64,000 nt of DNA. Origin: Mucilaginibacter aquatilis. Lineage in GTDB: Bacteria; Bacteroidota; Bacteroidia; Sphingobacteriales; Sphingobacteriaceae. The notes under the pieces are model-generated. The model saw only the letters and a list, made by a program, of their open reading frames with translations. It had not been told where the DNA came from and ran no database searches. The stretch is from NCBI RefSeq assembly GCF_009755275.1, contig NZ_WQLA01000005.1, positions 248,001-312,000 of the forward strand, written 5' to 3'. This document shows, one piece after another, positions 16,296 to 24,738 of this stretch. Each line of letters begins with the position of its first letter. Positions within the stretch are counted from its first letter, which is position 1. A program made the position numbers and the translations under genes.

Positions 16296-17147
16296 TTAAT
16301 ATCTTTCCAGCTCAGCTTTTACCTGCTCCATAAGCCACATTGGGGTTGATGTAGCACCGCTAATGCCAACAGTATCGCCGGCGTTAAACATTTCGGGTGA
16401 AAGTTCATCAACTGCCGATACAAAGTAAGTATCGGGGTTATGTTTGCGGCATACCTCAAACAACACTTTCCCGTTTGATGACTTTTTGCCCGACACAAAT
16501 ACAATTTTATTGAAGCGTTTGGCAAAATCAGGCAAGTCTTTGTCGCGGTTTGAAACCTGGCGGCATATAGTATCATTTGCCTTTATATCATATCCTTTAG
16601 CTAACAAATGCTCCTTTATTTGGTAAAATTTATCGGTGCTTTTAGTTGTTTGACTGTAAAGGGTAATTTGCTGCGGCAACTCAAGCGTATCAAGCTCAGT
16701 AATATCCTGAAAAATTAACGCTTCATTATTAGTTTGCCCTTGCAAACCAATTACTTCGGCATGGCCATGCTTACCAAATATTACAATATTCTCCTTGTTA
16801 TCATGCGATGTTTTGATGCGGTTTTGCAGTTTAAGCACAACAGGGCATGATGCATCAATCAACGTAATATTGTGCTCTAAAGCAAGCCGGTAAGTTTCAG
16901 GAGCCTCACCATGTGCACGTATGAGAACTTTCTCATTATACAAATCAGCAAGCTGGGTATGGTCTATAATGCGAAGGCCTTTCGCCTTTAAGCGTTCCAC
17001 CTCTTCGTCATTGTGAACAATGTCTCCAAGGCAGTACAGGTAACCATCTTCAGCCAAAATCTCTTCGGCCATATCAATGGCATAAACCACGCCAAAGCAA
17101 AAACCCGAATCCTGGTCAATTTCAACCTGTAATTGATACGCTCCCAT
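16296..17147 (-). CDS. ispH: 4-hydroxy-3-methylbut-2-enyl diphosphate reductase
   Basis: Last enzyme of the MEP isoprenoid pathway, reducing HMBPP to IPP and DMAPP with a [4Fe-4S] cluster. At 283 residues it is full length. Cluster ligands are Cys17 (GFCFGV), Cys101 (DASCPVV) and Cys195 (DTICRQVSNR); substrate-binding histidines are His45 in IVHND, His79 in RAHGE and His129 in GKHGHAEV. The last part includes SGKKSSNGKVLFEVC and GISGATSTPMWLM. A TAAATTTG box at 17152-17159 lies only four bases upstream of the ATG, so the transcript may start at or near the start codon. It heads a likely ispH-crtW(-hemH) unit. Confidence 0.97.
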   Translation of the reverse strand: MGAYQLQVEIDQDSGFCFGVVYAIDMAEEILAEDGYLYCLGDIVHNDEEVERLKAKGLRIIDHTQLADLYNEKVLIRAHGEAPETYRLALEHNITLIDASCPVVLKLQNRIKTSHDNKENIVIFGKHGHAEVIGLQGQTNNEALIFQDITELDTLELPQQITLYSQTTKSTDKFYQIKEHLLAKGYDIKANDTICRQVSNRDKDLPDFAKRFNKIVFVSGKKSSNGKVLFEVCRKHNPDTYFVSAVDELSPEMFNAGDTVGISGATSTPMWLMEQVKAELERY

Positions 17148-17151
17148 AGGG

Positions 17152-17159
17152 CAAATTTA
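17152..17159 (-). promoter_or_regulatory. -7 box directly before ispH (possible leaderless start)
   Basis: On the minus strand the sequence reads TAAATTTG, then four bases, then the ispH ATG. Transcription would begin close to the start codon if this box is used. Confidence 0.4.
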
Positions 17160-17202
17160 CGCTAAAAATTTTAATGAAGTAGATTATGGTAAACCTGTAA
17201 AT

Positions 17203-17231
17203 AATAAAGGCGCTTATTAAAGCGCCTTATT
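17203..17231 (-). terminator. Terminator of the AI-2E/YtxH/holin-like gene cluster
   Basis: AATAAAGGCGCT (17203-17214) pairs with AGCGCCTTATT (17221-17231). On the minus strand it follows the 144-residue gene and precedes the ispH promoter. Confidence 0.75.
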
Positions 17232-17234
17232 AAA

Positions 17235-17669
17235 TTATACTGGTCTTACCGACGGCTGCTTTACCGTGGATGACTTTCGGGCTGTTGACGGCTTTTTACC
17301 GAACAAAGATTTTACACGCCCCCAAACTGAAGTTACCGAATCTTCACTTATATAGGTTGATGCCTTTTGAGATAGCAAGCCTACAACAGTTTTAATGATG
17401 ATGTTAGATTTTTTAAAGAGTGTTTTATTGAGCGCAATAGGCAATACAAATCTTGATATAAGTCCAATTACATCAGGCGAAATAAATGACCCTATGCCTC
17501 CACCCTCTCCTTCGGGAGCTTTTGGAAATGCAGAGCGGATAGACGAAAAAATGGCCGAAGGACTGCTGAAGCGTTGCTTCAAAACCATTTCCTGCTCCTG
17601 CCTGCTTTTCTCAAGTCGTATAATTTCTGACTGCAGGTCAAATATGCTTTTTACGGTTATGGCATCCAT
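17235..17669 (-). CDS. hypothetical protein of the YtxH/holin-like cluster
   Basis: Not recognised. 144 residues: an N-terminal helix with coiled-coil character (SIFDLQSEIIRLEKSRQEQE) and a glycine-rich turn. A hydrophobic, probably membrane-associated stretch around VIGLISRFVLPIALNKTLF and IIIKTVVGLLSQ follows, then a basic, serine/proline-rich tail. It begins one base after the holin-like gene, so translation is probably coupled, and a terminator follows. Together with YtxH and the holin-like protein it seems to form a small envelope unit whose job is not known. Confidence 0.65.
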   Translation of the reverse strand: MDAITVKSIFDLQSEIIRLEKSRQEQEMVLKQRFSSPSAIFSSIRSAFPKAPEGEGGGIGSFISPDVIGLISRFVLPIALNKTLFKKSNIIIKTVVGLLSQKASTYISEDSVTSVWGRVKSLFGKKPSTARKSSTVKQPSVRPV

Positions 17670-17670
17670 C

Positions 17671-18021
17671 TTACTTAAATATTTTGCTGATCAGCAGGTT
17701 AACAATCGGCTTCTCGATGCTTTTTTTAGCGGTGATAACAACAATTGCTATCAGCAGATAAAACAAAGCCACTATGCCAAATCCTTTCCACGCCGCACCT
17801 AAAACATCACCTAAAAACAATGCCAGTGTAAACGTAGCAAACAAGAAGGTTAGCAACAGGCTAAATACGAGTACCACAACGGTAACCAAACTTGCAGCAA
17901 CTGAGGTGCTTTTCTCAATGGTTTTGTATTTGGCCAGTAAAAAGCGCGTTTCTGCGTAATCTTTCAGCTGGTCGAGTATATTGGGTTGTGGTGCTTGTTC
18001 AGCTTTTTTTTCTTCTTCCAT
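17671..18021 (-). CDS. phage holin family-like small membrane protein
   Basis: A 116-residue protein with a charged N terminus (MEEEKKAEQAPQPN), an amphipathic helix (DQLKDYAETRFLLAKYKTIEK) and two strong membrane helices around LVTVVVLVFSLLLTFLFATFTLALFLG and IVALFYLLIAIVVI. This arrangement fits the putative holin superfamily III (Phage_holin_3_6), which in Bacteroidota chromosomes is usually a host membrane protein, not a phage lysis gene. No phage genes are nearby. It lies between the YtxH gene and the 144-residue gene in one operon. Confidence 0.75.
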   Translation of the reverse strand: MEEEKKAEQAPQPNILDQLKDYAETRFLLAKYKTIEKSTSVAASLVTVVVLVFSLLLTFLFATFTLALFLGDVLGAAWKGFGIVALFYLLIAIVVITAKKSIEKPIVNLLISKIFK

Positions 18022-18077
18022 TTATAACTCGGTATATAGTTACCGGCTGTGTAGTACAGCCGGTAAAGTTATGTTAA

Positions 18078-18407
18078 TTATGCGTGTTCCAGGTCGTCCT
18101 GATATTCGGCTTCTTCGCCGTTTAGCTTGGTTTTGATGTTATCAACCACCTTTGTTTTTAAACCGGCTAAACGGTCAATTTCGGCAGCAGCAGTTTCTTT
18201 AATGCTTTCGCCAAGGTTTGCTAATGACTCTGATAGCTTATCGCGGGTTTCGGTACCTTTATCAGGTGCAAATAAAATCCCTAAAGCAGCACCGGCAGCA
18301 ATACCTGCAAGCAATGCAATAGCTACTTTAGCGCCATCGCCCATACCGGTATCTTTTTTTAAACCAGGTATTTTGTTAATCAGATTGGTTACATCTTTTG
18401 TATTCAT
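18078..18407 (-). CDS. YtxH domain-containing protein
   Basis: A 109-residue protein with the YtxH signature: a glycine/alanine-rich membrane helix ([20 protein letters not shown]) followed by [16 protein letters not shown] long amphipathic helix then reaches to the acidic C terminus. YtxH proteins are small, often stress-induced envelope proteins; the molecular function is unknown. It is preceded by the AI-2E transporter gene and followed by the holin-like gene on the same strand with short gaps. Confidence 0.85.
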   Translation of the reverse strand: MNTKDVTNLINKIPGLKKDTGMGDGAKVAIALLAGIAAGAALGILFAPDKGTETRDKLSESLANLGESIKETAAAEIDRLAGLKTKVVDNIKTKLNGEEAEYQDDLEHA

Positions 18408-18491
18408 GGTGATATAAGTTAATGTTTACTATTATCAGGTTTCAATTATTTAACGGCTTAAGCAGCCGTTTGTTTATAGGCAGTTATAAAT

Positions 18492-19538
18492 TTATATATC
18501 GTTAGGTATTTTACGAACCCGCTCAAGGCGGTCGGCTGCCATACGGTTGGTTTCATAAACCTGTGTAAGGAGTATAAAATACGACAACAGTACCGGTCCA
18601 AAAACCAGGCCCAAAATACCAAATAAAGGCAAACCTATAAACACACCTATAATAGAAATTACCGGATGCGTGTTGGCAATGCGCTTATTAATTAGCATGC
18701 GCAAAACATGGTCAAGATTGCCAATAAACAACAGGCCGTACGCCATAATACCAACGCCTGCCCAGGTACGCCCCAAAAGCATCAGGTATATACCAGCCGG
18801 AATAGATAATGTGGGGGCTCCAACAACAGGTAAAAATGAGATAAAAGTTGCTATTACACCCCAAAAAACGGCATCGGGTATACCTACAATCCAAAAGCCG
18901 TTTGCCAGTAAAACACCCTGTACCAATGATATGATTCCCTGCCCCAACACGTTTGAATATGTAGCATTACGCAATGCCATTGCAAACTTTAGTGCGTGCT
19001 GCTGGCTAAAAGGCGCATACCTCACCATACCTGCTTCAAATTTGCGCAACTCGGCAAACATAAAGTATAGTATAAAATACATTACCAGCAGGGTGAGTAT
19101 AATATTAGCTGCGCTACCTAATATTGATGGAAAAAGTTCGGCTGCGTAGCTGCCCAGCTTTTGAAGCGTGTCTTCGGCAAAACGTGGCTGCCCAAAGTGT
19201 TCGGCAGTAAACATATCAATTTTATCTACCCATGAATCTATTGGCAGCGCTTTGGTATTAAAGCTGATGATCTTTTCGATCACCATAAAACTCATCAGTA
19301 AAAACGGGATTACAATTACTACCAGTGATACCAAAATGATCACGATACCGGATACACCTTTATTCCAGCCCCTTTTTTCGGTTAAAAACAAGTATAAAGG
19401 CCTGAATAGTACATAGAGCACAATAGCGCCCAGTATAGCACTAAAAATCTCGCTTAGTGCATATAGCAAAAAGCAGCCAAGCACAATAATGCTTACCAAT
19501 ACAATGGTATTACGTTGCTTATGACTAAAAACAGGCAT
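18492..19538 (-). CDS. AI-2E family transporter
   Basis: A 348-residue polytopic inner-membrane protein of the AI-2E/TqsA/PerM family. About eight hydrophobic segments are visible, including SIIVLGCFLLYALSEIFSAI and GVSGIIVIILVSLVVIVIPFLL. The family region GQGIISLVQGVLLANGFWIVG and the conserved FLPVVGAPTLSIPAGIYLML are followed by HPVISIIGVFIGLPLFGILGLVFGP. Members export autoinducer-2 or other small molecules, or act in Na+/H+ exchange; the substrate cannot be inferred. It is the first gene of the cluster that continues with YtxH, the holin-like protein and the 144-residue protein. Confidence 0.9.
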   Translation of the reverse strand: MPVFSHKQRNTIVLVSIIVLGCFLLYALSEIFSAILGAIVLYVLFRPLYLFLTEKRGWNKGVSGIVIILVSLVVIVIPFLLMSFMVIEKIISFNTKALPIDSWVDKIDMFTAEHFGQPRFAEDTLQKLGSYAAELFPSILGSAANIILTLLVMYFILYFMFAELRKFEAGMVRYAPFSQQHALKFAMALRNATYSNVLGQGIISLVQGVLLANGFWIVGIPDAVFWGVIATFISFLPVVGAPTLSIPAGIYLMLLGRTWAGVGIMAYGLLFIGNLDHVLRMLINKRIANTHPVISIIGVFIGLPLFGILGLVFGPVLLSYFILLTQVYETNRMAADRLERVRKIPNDI

Positions 19539-19571
19539 TCGGGAGAAGTAAATGTGAAACTACTATAAAAC

Positions 19572-19601
19572 AAAAAAGCGCCACAATGTTCGGGGCGCTT
19601 T
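19572..19601 (-). terminator. Terminator after the sigma-54 regulator/mini-DHp genes
   Basis: On the minus strand AAAGCGCC pairs with GGCGCTTT across an 11-base loop, then a run of T. It lies 22 bases after the stop codon of the 73-residue gene. Confidence 0.85.
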
Positions 19602-19622
19602 AAATAATTTTATAAGCTGGTG

Positions 19623-19844
19623 CTATGCGCCAAGCTCTTTAACCATTTCATTGATTTTATTGCAGCTCATTTTAATAGTATCCATATAGAAAGCAAAATC
19701 CTCAGTTGGATTTTCTACTTCGTAACGCAATTGCTCAACAGCTAAATGAATGTTAGACAGTTGATTTTTAATATCATGCTTAAACGTGCGTATAGCCGGG
19801 CCGTCAACTGTATTATACTGTTCTTCGTCGTGCTCCAATGCCAT
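19623..19844 (-). CDS. stand-alone histidine-kinase-like dimerisation/phosphotransfer (DHp) mini-protein
   Basis: A 73-residue protein that resembles only the two DHp helices of a sensor histidine kinase. Helix 1 carries an H-box-like TFKHDIKNQLSNIHLAVEQL with His23-Asp24 and Asn27. After a short turn (ENPTEDF), helix 2 is FYMDTIKMSCNKINEMVKEL. There is no ATP-binding domain, sensor or membrane segment. Its ATG is one base after the stop codon of the NtrC-type regulator gene, so translation is probably coupled and the two proteins probably interact. Inference: a phosphotransferase or dimerisation partner (Spo0B-like in principle) for the regulator. It could also be a decayed kinase remnant. 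Confidence 0.72.
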   Translation of the reverse strand: MALEHDEEQYNTVDGPAIRTFKHDIKNQLSNIHLAVEQLRYEVENPTEDFAFYMDTIKMSCNKINEMVKELGA

Positions 19845-19845
19845 G

Positions 19846-21321
19846 CTACTTGCCTAAGTTAATTGCCTTCATTTTATTGTATAGCGTTTTACGGTCTATC
19901 TTTAAAATTTCGGCCGCCTTGGTTTTGTTGAAATTGACCTCGCGCAAAACCTTTAAAATAGTTTCATACTCCGCTTCAAGGGCTGCATTTTTTAAGTCGT
20001 GGCGTACTTCTTTAACCGGTGCCGGAGCCGAAGACTGATCTTGATGCATACCCACAAATGTTGCCGAATTGGTTGGCCCATCCATAGGCATCCTGCTGTA
20101 AGCAAGCATTTCCAGCGGCAACGCCTTCATTTGTATTTCATCACCCTCACTTAATAGCGTAGCGCGACGTATAACATTTTTAAGCTCACGAATATTTCCC
20201 TGCCATCTGTAGTTCATAAAGCACTCAACCACTTCGGGCGACAGGCGGCTCACGTTACGGCCTAATTCCTGGTTGGCACTACGTAAAAAATGCTCAGCCA
20301 GTAAAATTATATCATGTCCACGCTCGCGCAGTGCAGGCATGTAAATACTAAACTCGTTAAAACGATGGTACAAATCTTCCCTGAAACGACCTTTTTGAAT
20401 AGAATCCTGAAGGTTTTCGTTTGTGGCTACAATTAAGCGTACATCAAGATCAATCTCTTTTGTTGAGCCAATACGTTTCACCTTGCGTTCCTGCACGGTG
20501 CGTAAGAGCGCCGCCTGAATATCGTATGATAGGTTACCAACTTCATCTAAAAACAGCGTACCGCCGTTAGCCATTTCAAAATGGCCAATTTTAGTGTAAA
20601 GCGCACCGGTAAAAGAACCTTTTTCGTGGCCAAAAAATTCACTTTGTGCAAGCTCTTTGGTTAATGATCCACAATCCATGGCAATAAAAGGCTGATCGCG
20701 GCGTGAACTATTAAGGTGAATGCTTTTGGCAACGGATTCTTTACCGGTACCGCTTTCGCCCATAATAATCACACTGTAGTTAGTTGGCGCTACAAGTTCA
20801 ATTTGCCTTAACAGCTCTTTTGATGCACGGCTGTTACCGCTCACAAACTCGTTAGACATTACTTGCTTACCCTTGTCCTTACTGCTACCACCGGCTTTGG
20901 TATTGCTCACCGCTGCCGATGTTGCAGAAGCTTCCTGGTCGGCCGCTTCAAGCAAAGCATAGTGAGTTTCAATAGCCTTGTTGATGGTAGTTAAAATTTC
21001 ATCTGGGTATAGCGGTTTTGTTATGTAGTCATAAGCGCCCATTTTAATGAGCTCGACCGCCATTTTTATATCAGAGTAGCCGGTAATAATAATTACACCG
21101 GTTTTAGGGTAGTTATTTTTAATATACTTCAGCATCTCGCGGCCGTCGGTATCTTCCAAACGGTAATCGCACAGCACTAAATTATATTCACTATTTTTTA
21201 ACTGCTCCATGCCGTTACTGCCGCTTGAGGCAGTGGTAACTTCAAAACCATTACGGGTTAAGAATTTAGACAGTAATAGTGCGGTATTTACTTCATCATC
21301 AATGATGAGGATTTTTTTCAT
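19846..21321 (-). CDS. sigma-54-dependent NtrC-type response regulator
   Basis: A 491-residue transcription activator for RpoN promoters. A receiver domain (1-120) has the acidic pair Asp8-Asp9, phospho-acceptor Asp52 and Lys102 in TKPLYP. The AAA+ domain follows with Walker A GESGTGKE at 188-195, the sigma-54 contact loop GSFTGA at 235-240 (the usual GAFTGA with Ser) and Walker B GTLFLDEVG. The C-terminal Fis-type HTH spans about 450-490 (NKTKAAEILKIDRKTLYNKM). All parts are intact. No ordinary sensor kinase gene is adjacent; instead the 73-residue DHp-like protein is encoded one base downstream. Target promoters are unknown. Confidence 0.96.
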   Translation of the reverse strand: MKKILIIDDEVNTALLLSKFLTRNGFEVTTASSGSNGMEQLKNSEYNLVLCDYRLEDTDGREMLKYIKNNYPKTGVIIITGYSDIKMAVELIKMGAYDYITKPLYPDEILTTINKAIETHYALLEAADQEASATSAAVSNTKAGGSSKDKGKQVMSNEFVSGNSRASKELLRQIELVAPTNYSVIIMGESGTGKESVAKSIHLNSSRRDQPFIAMDCGSLTKELAQSEFFGHEKGSFTGALYTKIGHFEMANGGTLFLDEVGNLSYDIQAALLRTVQERKVKRIGSTKEIDLDVRLIVATNENLQDSIQKGRFREDLYHRFNEFSIYMPALRERGHDIILLAEHFLRSANQELGRNVSRLSPEVVECFMNYRWQGNIRELKNVIRRATLLSEGDEIQMKALPLEMLAYSRMPMDGPTNSATFVGMHQDQSSAPAPVKEVRHDLKNAALEAEYETILKVLREVNFNKTKAAEILKIDRKTLYNKMKAINLGK

Positions 21322-21533
21322 AGCGGCAATTTACTCAATTAAAGGCAATCTGTTAGTTTCACTGGTAGCGTTGCTTACAAAAATGATAAAATTTGTAGTT
21401 TTTTCCCAAGCATCACCCATATTTTTAACTATCAACTAATATTTTTTTTCCAATAAACAAAACAGGTTTAAACGGTGTGGCATATAAATCAAACTCACAA
21501 CGCTACATACAGCCTGTAAGCGCTATTTTTTAC

Positions 21534-21541
21534 TACATTTG
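21534..21541 (+). promoter_or_regulatory. -7 box for glnS
   Basis: TACATTTG, an exact TAnnTTTG match, 20 bases before the glnS ATG, in the 240-base gap divergent from the sigma-54 regulator. Confidence 0.5.
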
Positions 21542-21561
21542 CCTAAGTACACATACAAAGT

Positions 21562-23217
21562 ATGACTGAAGAAAGAGCACTTAATTTTATTGAAGAAATT
21601 GTAGAGAACGACTTGCAAACCGGCAAAAACAATGGCCGTATACATACGCGTTTTCCTCCCGAGCCTAATGGATACCTGCACATTGGGCATGCTAAATCAA
21701 TATGCTTAAACTTTGGGCTTGCGCAGCGTTACAACGGTAAAACCAATTTACGGTTTGATGATACCAACCCTGTTACCGAAGACACCGAGTACGTAGAAAG
21801 TATAAAAGAAGATGTACGCTGGCTTGGCTTTGAATGGGCTAATGAGCTGTATGCATCTGATTATTTTGATGTACTGTACGCATTTGCCTTAAACCTGGTT
21901 AAACAGGGTTTAGCTTATGTTGATGATAGTACTCCTGAAGAAATAGCGGCTCAGAAAGGTACGCCTACCGAGCCCGGCACCCCAAACCAGTACCGCAGCC
22001 GCAGTATTGAAGAAAACGTGCAGCTTTTTGAAGAAATGAAAGCGGGTAAATACCCTGATGGAGCTAAAGTACTGCGTGCAAAGGTTGACCTGGCCTCACC
22101 TAACATGCACCTGCGCGATCCGCTGATGTACCGCATACGTCATGCCCATCATCACCGTACAGGTGATAAATGGTGCATTTACCCAATGTATGATTTTGCT
22201 CACGGCCAGTCAGACGCTATTGAGGAAATCACACACTCTATTTGTACGCTTGAATTTATTCCGCACCGCCCGCTTTACGAGTGGTTTATTGATAAGTTAG
22301 AGATTTTTCCTTCTCGCCAGTATGAGTTTGCCCGCTTAAACCTTACCTACACAGTAATGAGCAAGCGCAAGTTACTGCAACTGGTAAATGAAGGCCATGT
22401 TGAAGATTGGGACGATCCGCGCATGCCAACTATAAGCGGCTTGCGTCGCCGTGGTTATACGCCGGCATCTATACGCGAGTTTTGTGAGCGCATTGGCGTA
22501 GCCAAGCGCGAAAATCTGATAGACGTAGGCTTACTGGAGTTTTGCATCCGTGAGGATTTAAACAAAACTGCATGGCGCCGTATGGCTGTTTTGGACCCAA
22601 TTAAACTGGTTATCACCAACTACCCTGAAGGGCAAACCGAAACCCTGCATGGCGAAAACAATCCGGAGGTTGAGGGTGGCGAAGGCGGACGCGATATTCC
22701 GTTTAGCAATGAGCTTTATATTGAGCGTGAAGACTTTATGGAGGTTCCACCGAAAAAATTCTTCCGCCTCGGTGTTGGCCTTATGGTACGCTTAAAGCAC
22801 GCTTACATTGTAAAATGTGAGAGCTTTGTGAAAGATGCCGACGGCAACGTAACAGAGGTGCATTGTACTTATATACCCGAATCAAAATCAGGTAATGATA
22901 CCAGCGGCATTAACGTTAAAGGTACCATACATTGGGTAAGCGTACCCGGCGCAAAAACCGCCGAGGTGCGTTTGTACGACCGCCTGTTTAAATCAGAAAA
23001 TCCGGCTGCGGAAGAAGGCGATTTTAAAGATGACCTGAACCCTAACAGCTTGCAAATTATAAACGCCTTTGTTGAACCCGATTTGGCTGAGGCCTTACCA
23101 GGTAAAGGCTACCAATTTATCCGCAAAGGCTATTTTACTTTAGATGAACTTTCAACCGATGAAAAGCTGGTGTTTAACCGCACCGTTACGTTGAAAGACG
23201 GCTGGGTAAAGAAGTAA
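21562..23217 (+). CDS. glnS: glutamine--tRNA ligase
   Basis: Class I aminoacyl-tRNA synthetase that charges tRNA-Gln directly. At 551 residues it is of normal length for a bacterial GlnRS. It has [19 protein letters not shown] (HIGH motif at 40-43), [40 protein letters not shown] and the KMSKS-loop variant VMSKRKL. The C-terminal beta-barrel anticodon-binding domain begins near residue 340 ([12 protein letters not shown]). The specificity for Gln over Glu follows from the [13 protein letters not shown] form and the GlnRS-type C-terminal domain. It is monocistronic, with a REP-like palindrome after it. Confidence 0.97.
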   Translation: MTEERALNFIEEIVENDLQTGKNNGRIHTRFPPEPNGYLHIGHAKSICLNFGLAQRYNGKTNLRFDDTNPVTEDTEYVESIKEDVRWLGFEWANELYASDYFDVLYAFALNLVKQGLAYVDDSTPEEIAAQKGTPTEPGTPNQYRSRSIEENVQLFEEMKAGKYPDGAKVLRAKVDLASPNMHLRDPLMYRIRHAHHHRTGDKWCIYPMYDFAHGQSDAIEEITHSICTLEFIPHRPLYEWFIDKLEIFPSRQYEFARLNLTYTVMSKRKLLQLVNEGHVEDWDDPRMPTISGLRRRGYTPASIREFCERIGVAKRENLIDVGLLEFCIREDLNKTAWRRMAVLDPIKLVITNYPEGQTETLHGENNPEVEGGEGGRDIPFSNELYIEREDFMEVPPKKFFRLGVGLMVRLKHAYIVKCESFVKDADGNVTEVHCTYIPESKSGNDTSGINVKGTIHWVSVPGAKTAEVRLYDRLFKSENPAAEEGDFKDDLNPNSLQIINAFVEPDLAEALPGKGYQFIRKGYFTLDELSTDEKLVFNRTVTLKDGWVKK

Positions 23218-23273
23218 ATGGTGACGGCCGATGTTGCCACCGATATCAGGCTGAAGAAGAAAACAATAAAACC

Positions 23274-23358
23274 ATGTCATCTCGAACGACAGCGAGAGAT
23301 CTTTTCGAATTGATAAGCTAATAGCTTCGAAAAGATTTCTCCTTCGTCGACATGACAT
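23274..23358. repeat. REP-like palindrome, copy 2
   Basis: The left arm ATGTCATCTCGAACGACAGC and GAGAGATCTTTTCGAA pairs with TTCGAAAAGATTTCTCCTTC and GTCGACATGACAT. The arms match those of the element at 3744-3825. It lies between glnS and the exonuclease gene, where it could end or stabilise a transcript. Confidence 0.8.
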
Positions 23359-23420
23359 TCTTTTTTATAAATATTTTAGTTGGTGGTTGGTATTGTAACC
23401 CAACCAAGCATTAAGTTGAT

Positions 23421-24188
23421 ATGAAAATTGTTACTTATAATGTAAACGGCATCCGTTCGGCCATAACCAAAGGCTGGCTTACCTGGCTGCAGGCTACTGA
23501 TGCCGATGTTGTTTGCTTACAAGAAATTAAAGCTACACCCGAAGTACTTACCGATTTGTTTTTGGTTGAGCAGTTGGGTTATCAGCATTACTGGTATCCG
23601 GCACAAAAAAAGGGTTACAGCGGTACCGCAATTTTTACTAAACATACCCCCAAGCATGTTGAATACGGTTGCGGTATTGAAGATTTTGACAATGAAGGTC
23701 GCTGCATAAGGGTTGATTTTGAAGACATCTCGGTAATGAGCGTATACTTTCCCTCGGGTTCAAGCGGTGATGAGCGCCAGGTATTTAAGTACCGGTTTTT
23801 AGATGAGTTTGGCGAATACCTTAACCAGTTGAAATGGGCTTACCCAAAACTGGTAGTTTGCGGCGATTATAATATTTGCCACAGACCTATTGATATACAT
23901 AACCCCAAATCAAACGCAAATTCGTCGGGCTTTTTACCCGAGGAGCGCGCCTGGATGGATCGCTTTATAGAAATGGGATTTGTAGACAGTTTCCGTTATC
24001 TTAACCAAGAGCCGCATAATTACACCTGGTGGAGTTTCAGAGCTAACGCCCGTGCAAAAAACCTGGGCTGGCGCATTGATTATAATATGGTTACTGCCGA
24101 GTTACAAAGCGCTATCAAACGCGCCGCCATATTACCCGAGGCCCGTCACTCAGACCATTGCCCGGTTTTACTTGAGCTGGATGTTTAA
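23421..24188 (+). CDS. xth: exodeoxyribonuclease III (AP endonuclease)
   Basis: A 255-residue Mg-dependent exonuclease III/ExoA-type AP endonuclease for base excision repair. All active-site blocks are present: YNVNGIRSA near the N terminus, VVCLQEIKA with the catalytic Glu35, YSGTAIFTK, VVCGDYNICH with Asp and Asn, the RAKNLGWRIDY segment and the C-terminal HSDHCPVLLEL with Asp-His. The start at 23421 gives the standard MKIVTYNVNG. It is a single gene, with the DUF2059 gene 52 bases downstream. I use the general symbol xth. Confidence 0.95.
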   Translation: MKIVTYNVNGIRSAITKGWLTWLQATDADVVCLQEIKATPEVLTDLFLVEQLGYQHYWYPAQKKGYSGTAIFTKHTPKHVEYGCGIEDFDNEGRCIRVDFEDISVMSVYFPSGSSGDERQVFKYRFLDEFGEYLNQLKWAYPKLVVCGDYNICHRPIDIHNPKSNANSSGFLPEERAWMDRFIEMGFVDSFRYLNQEPHNYTWWSFRANARAKNLGWRIDYNMVTAELQSAIKRAAILPEARHSDHCPVLLELDV

Positions 24189-24240
24189 TAATTTACCAGT
24201 CCATATTTCTTTATATCAGTATACCTAAAACACCTGCCTT

Positions 24241-24738
24241 ATGATCACTAAAAAACTAATACTGTTCGTTACCATAATATGCGCATTTATTAGTACGGCT
24301 AATGCACAACAAGCGCCTGTACCATCTGGTACTAATACAACCATACCCGCTTCAAGGCTGCAGGCAGCAGCAGACATGTTGGCGGCAACCGGACTTTCAA
24401 CACAAATGGATGGCATGTATAAAAGCATGATTGACGCCAGCAGTACTCAAATACCGGCTGAAAACAAGGAGAAGTTCAGCCTTATTTTAACAAGCTTTCT
24501 TAAGAAATACATGAGTTATGACATGCTAAAGAATGACCTTGCCAAAATTTATGCTGAAGAGTTTACCGAGCAGGAACTTAAAGACATTACCAAATTTTAC
24601 TTAACCCCAACCGGTAGGAAAGTAAATCAAAAGCTATCAGCATTAATGCAACGGGGTATTCAGTTAGGCCAAAGCCGTATGCAGGCACATTTGCCCGAGT
24701 TTCAGGAAGAGCTTAAAAAAGCCTTTCCAGGTCAGTAA
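24241..24738 (+). CDS. DUF2059 domain-containing exported protein
   Basis: A 165-residue exported protein. The signal peptide ends around STANAQQ, followed by a short linker and a helical DUF2059 domain with LAATGLSTQMDGMYKSMI and IYAEEFTEQELKDITKFYLTPTGRKV. Proteins with this domain are found in the periplasm of many Gram-negatives; their function is not established. The 3' end overlaps the convergent lipoprotein gene by 7 bases. Confidence 0.85.
   Translation: MITKKLILFVTIICAFISTANAQQAPVPSGTNTTIPASRLQAAADMLAATGLSTQMDGMYKSMIDASSTQIPAENKEKFSLILTSFLKKYMSYDMLKNDLAKIYAEEFTEQELKDITKFYLTPTGRKVNQKLSALMQRGIQLGQSRMQAHLPEFQEELKKAFPGQ

Noticed and set aside
17671-18021. Prophage remnant, because of the holin-like protein
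   Set aside because: No other phage gene is present; such holin-like membrane proteins are usual chromosomal genes in Bacteroidota.
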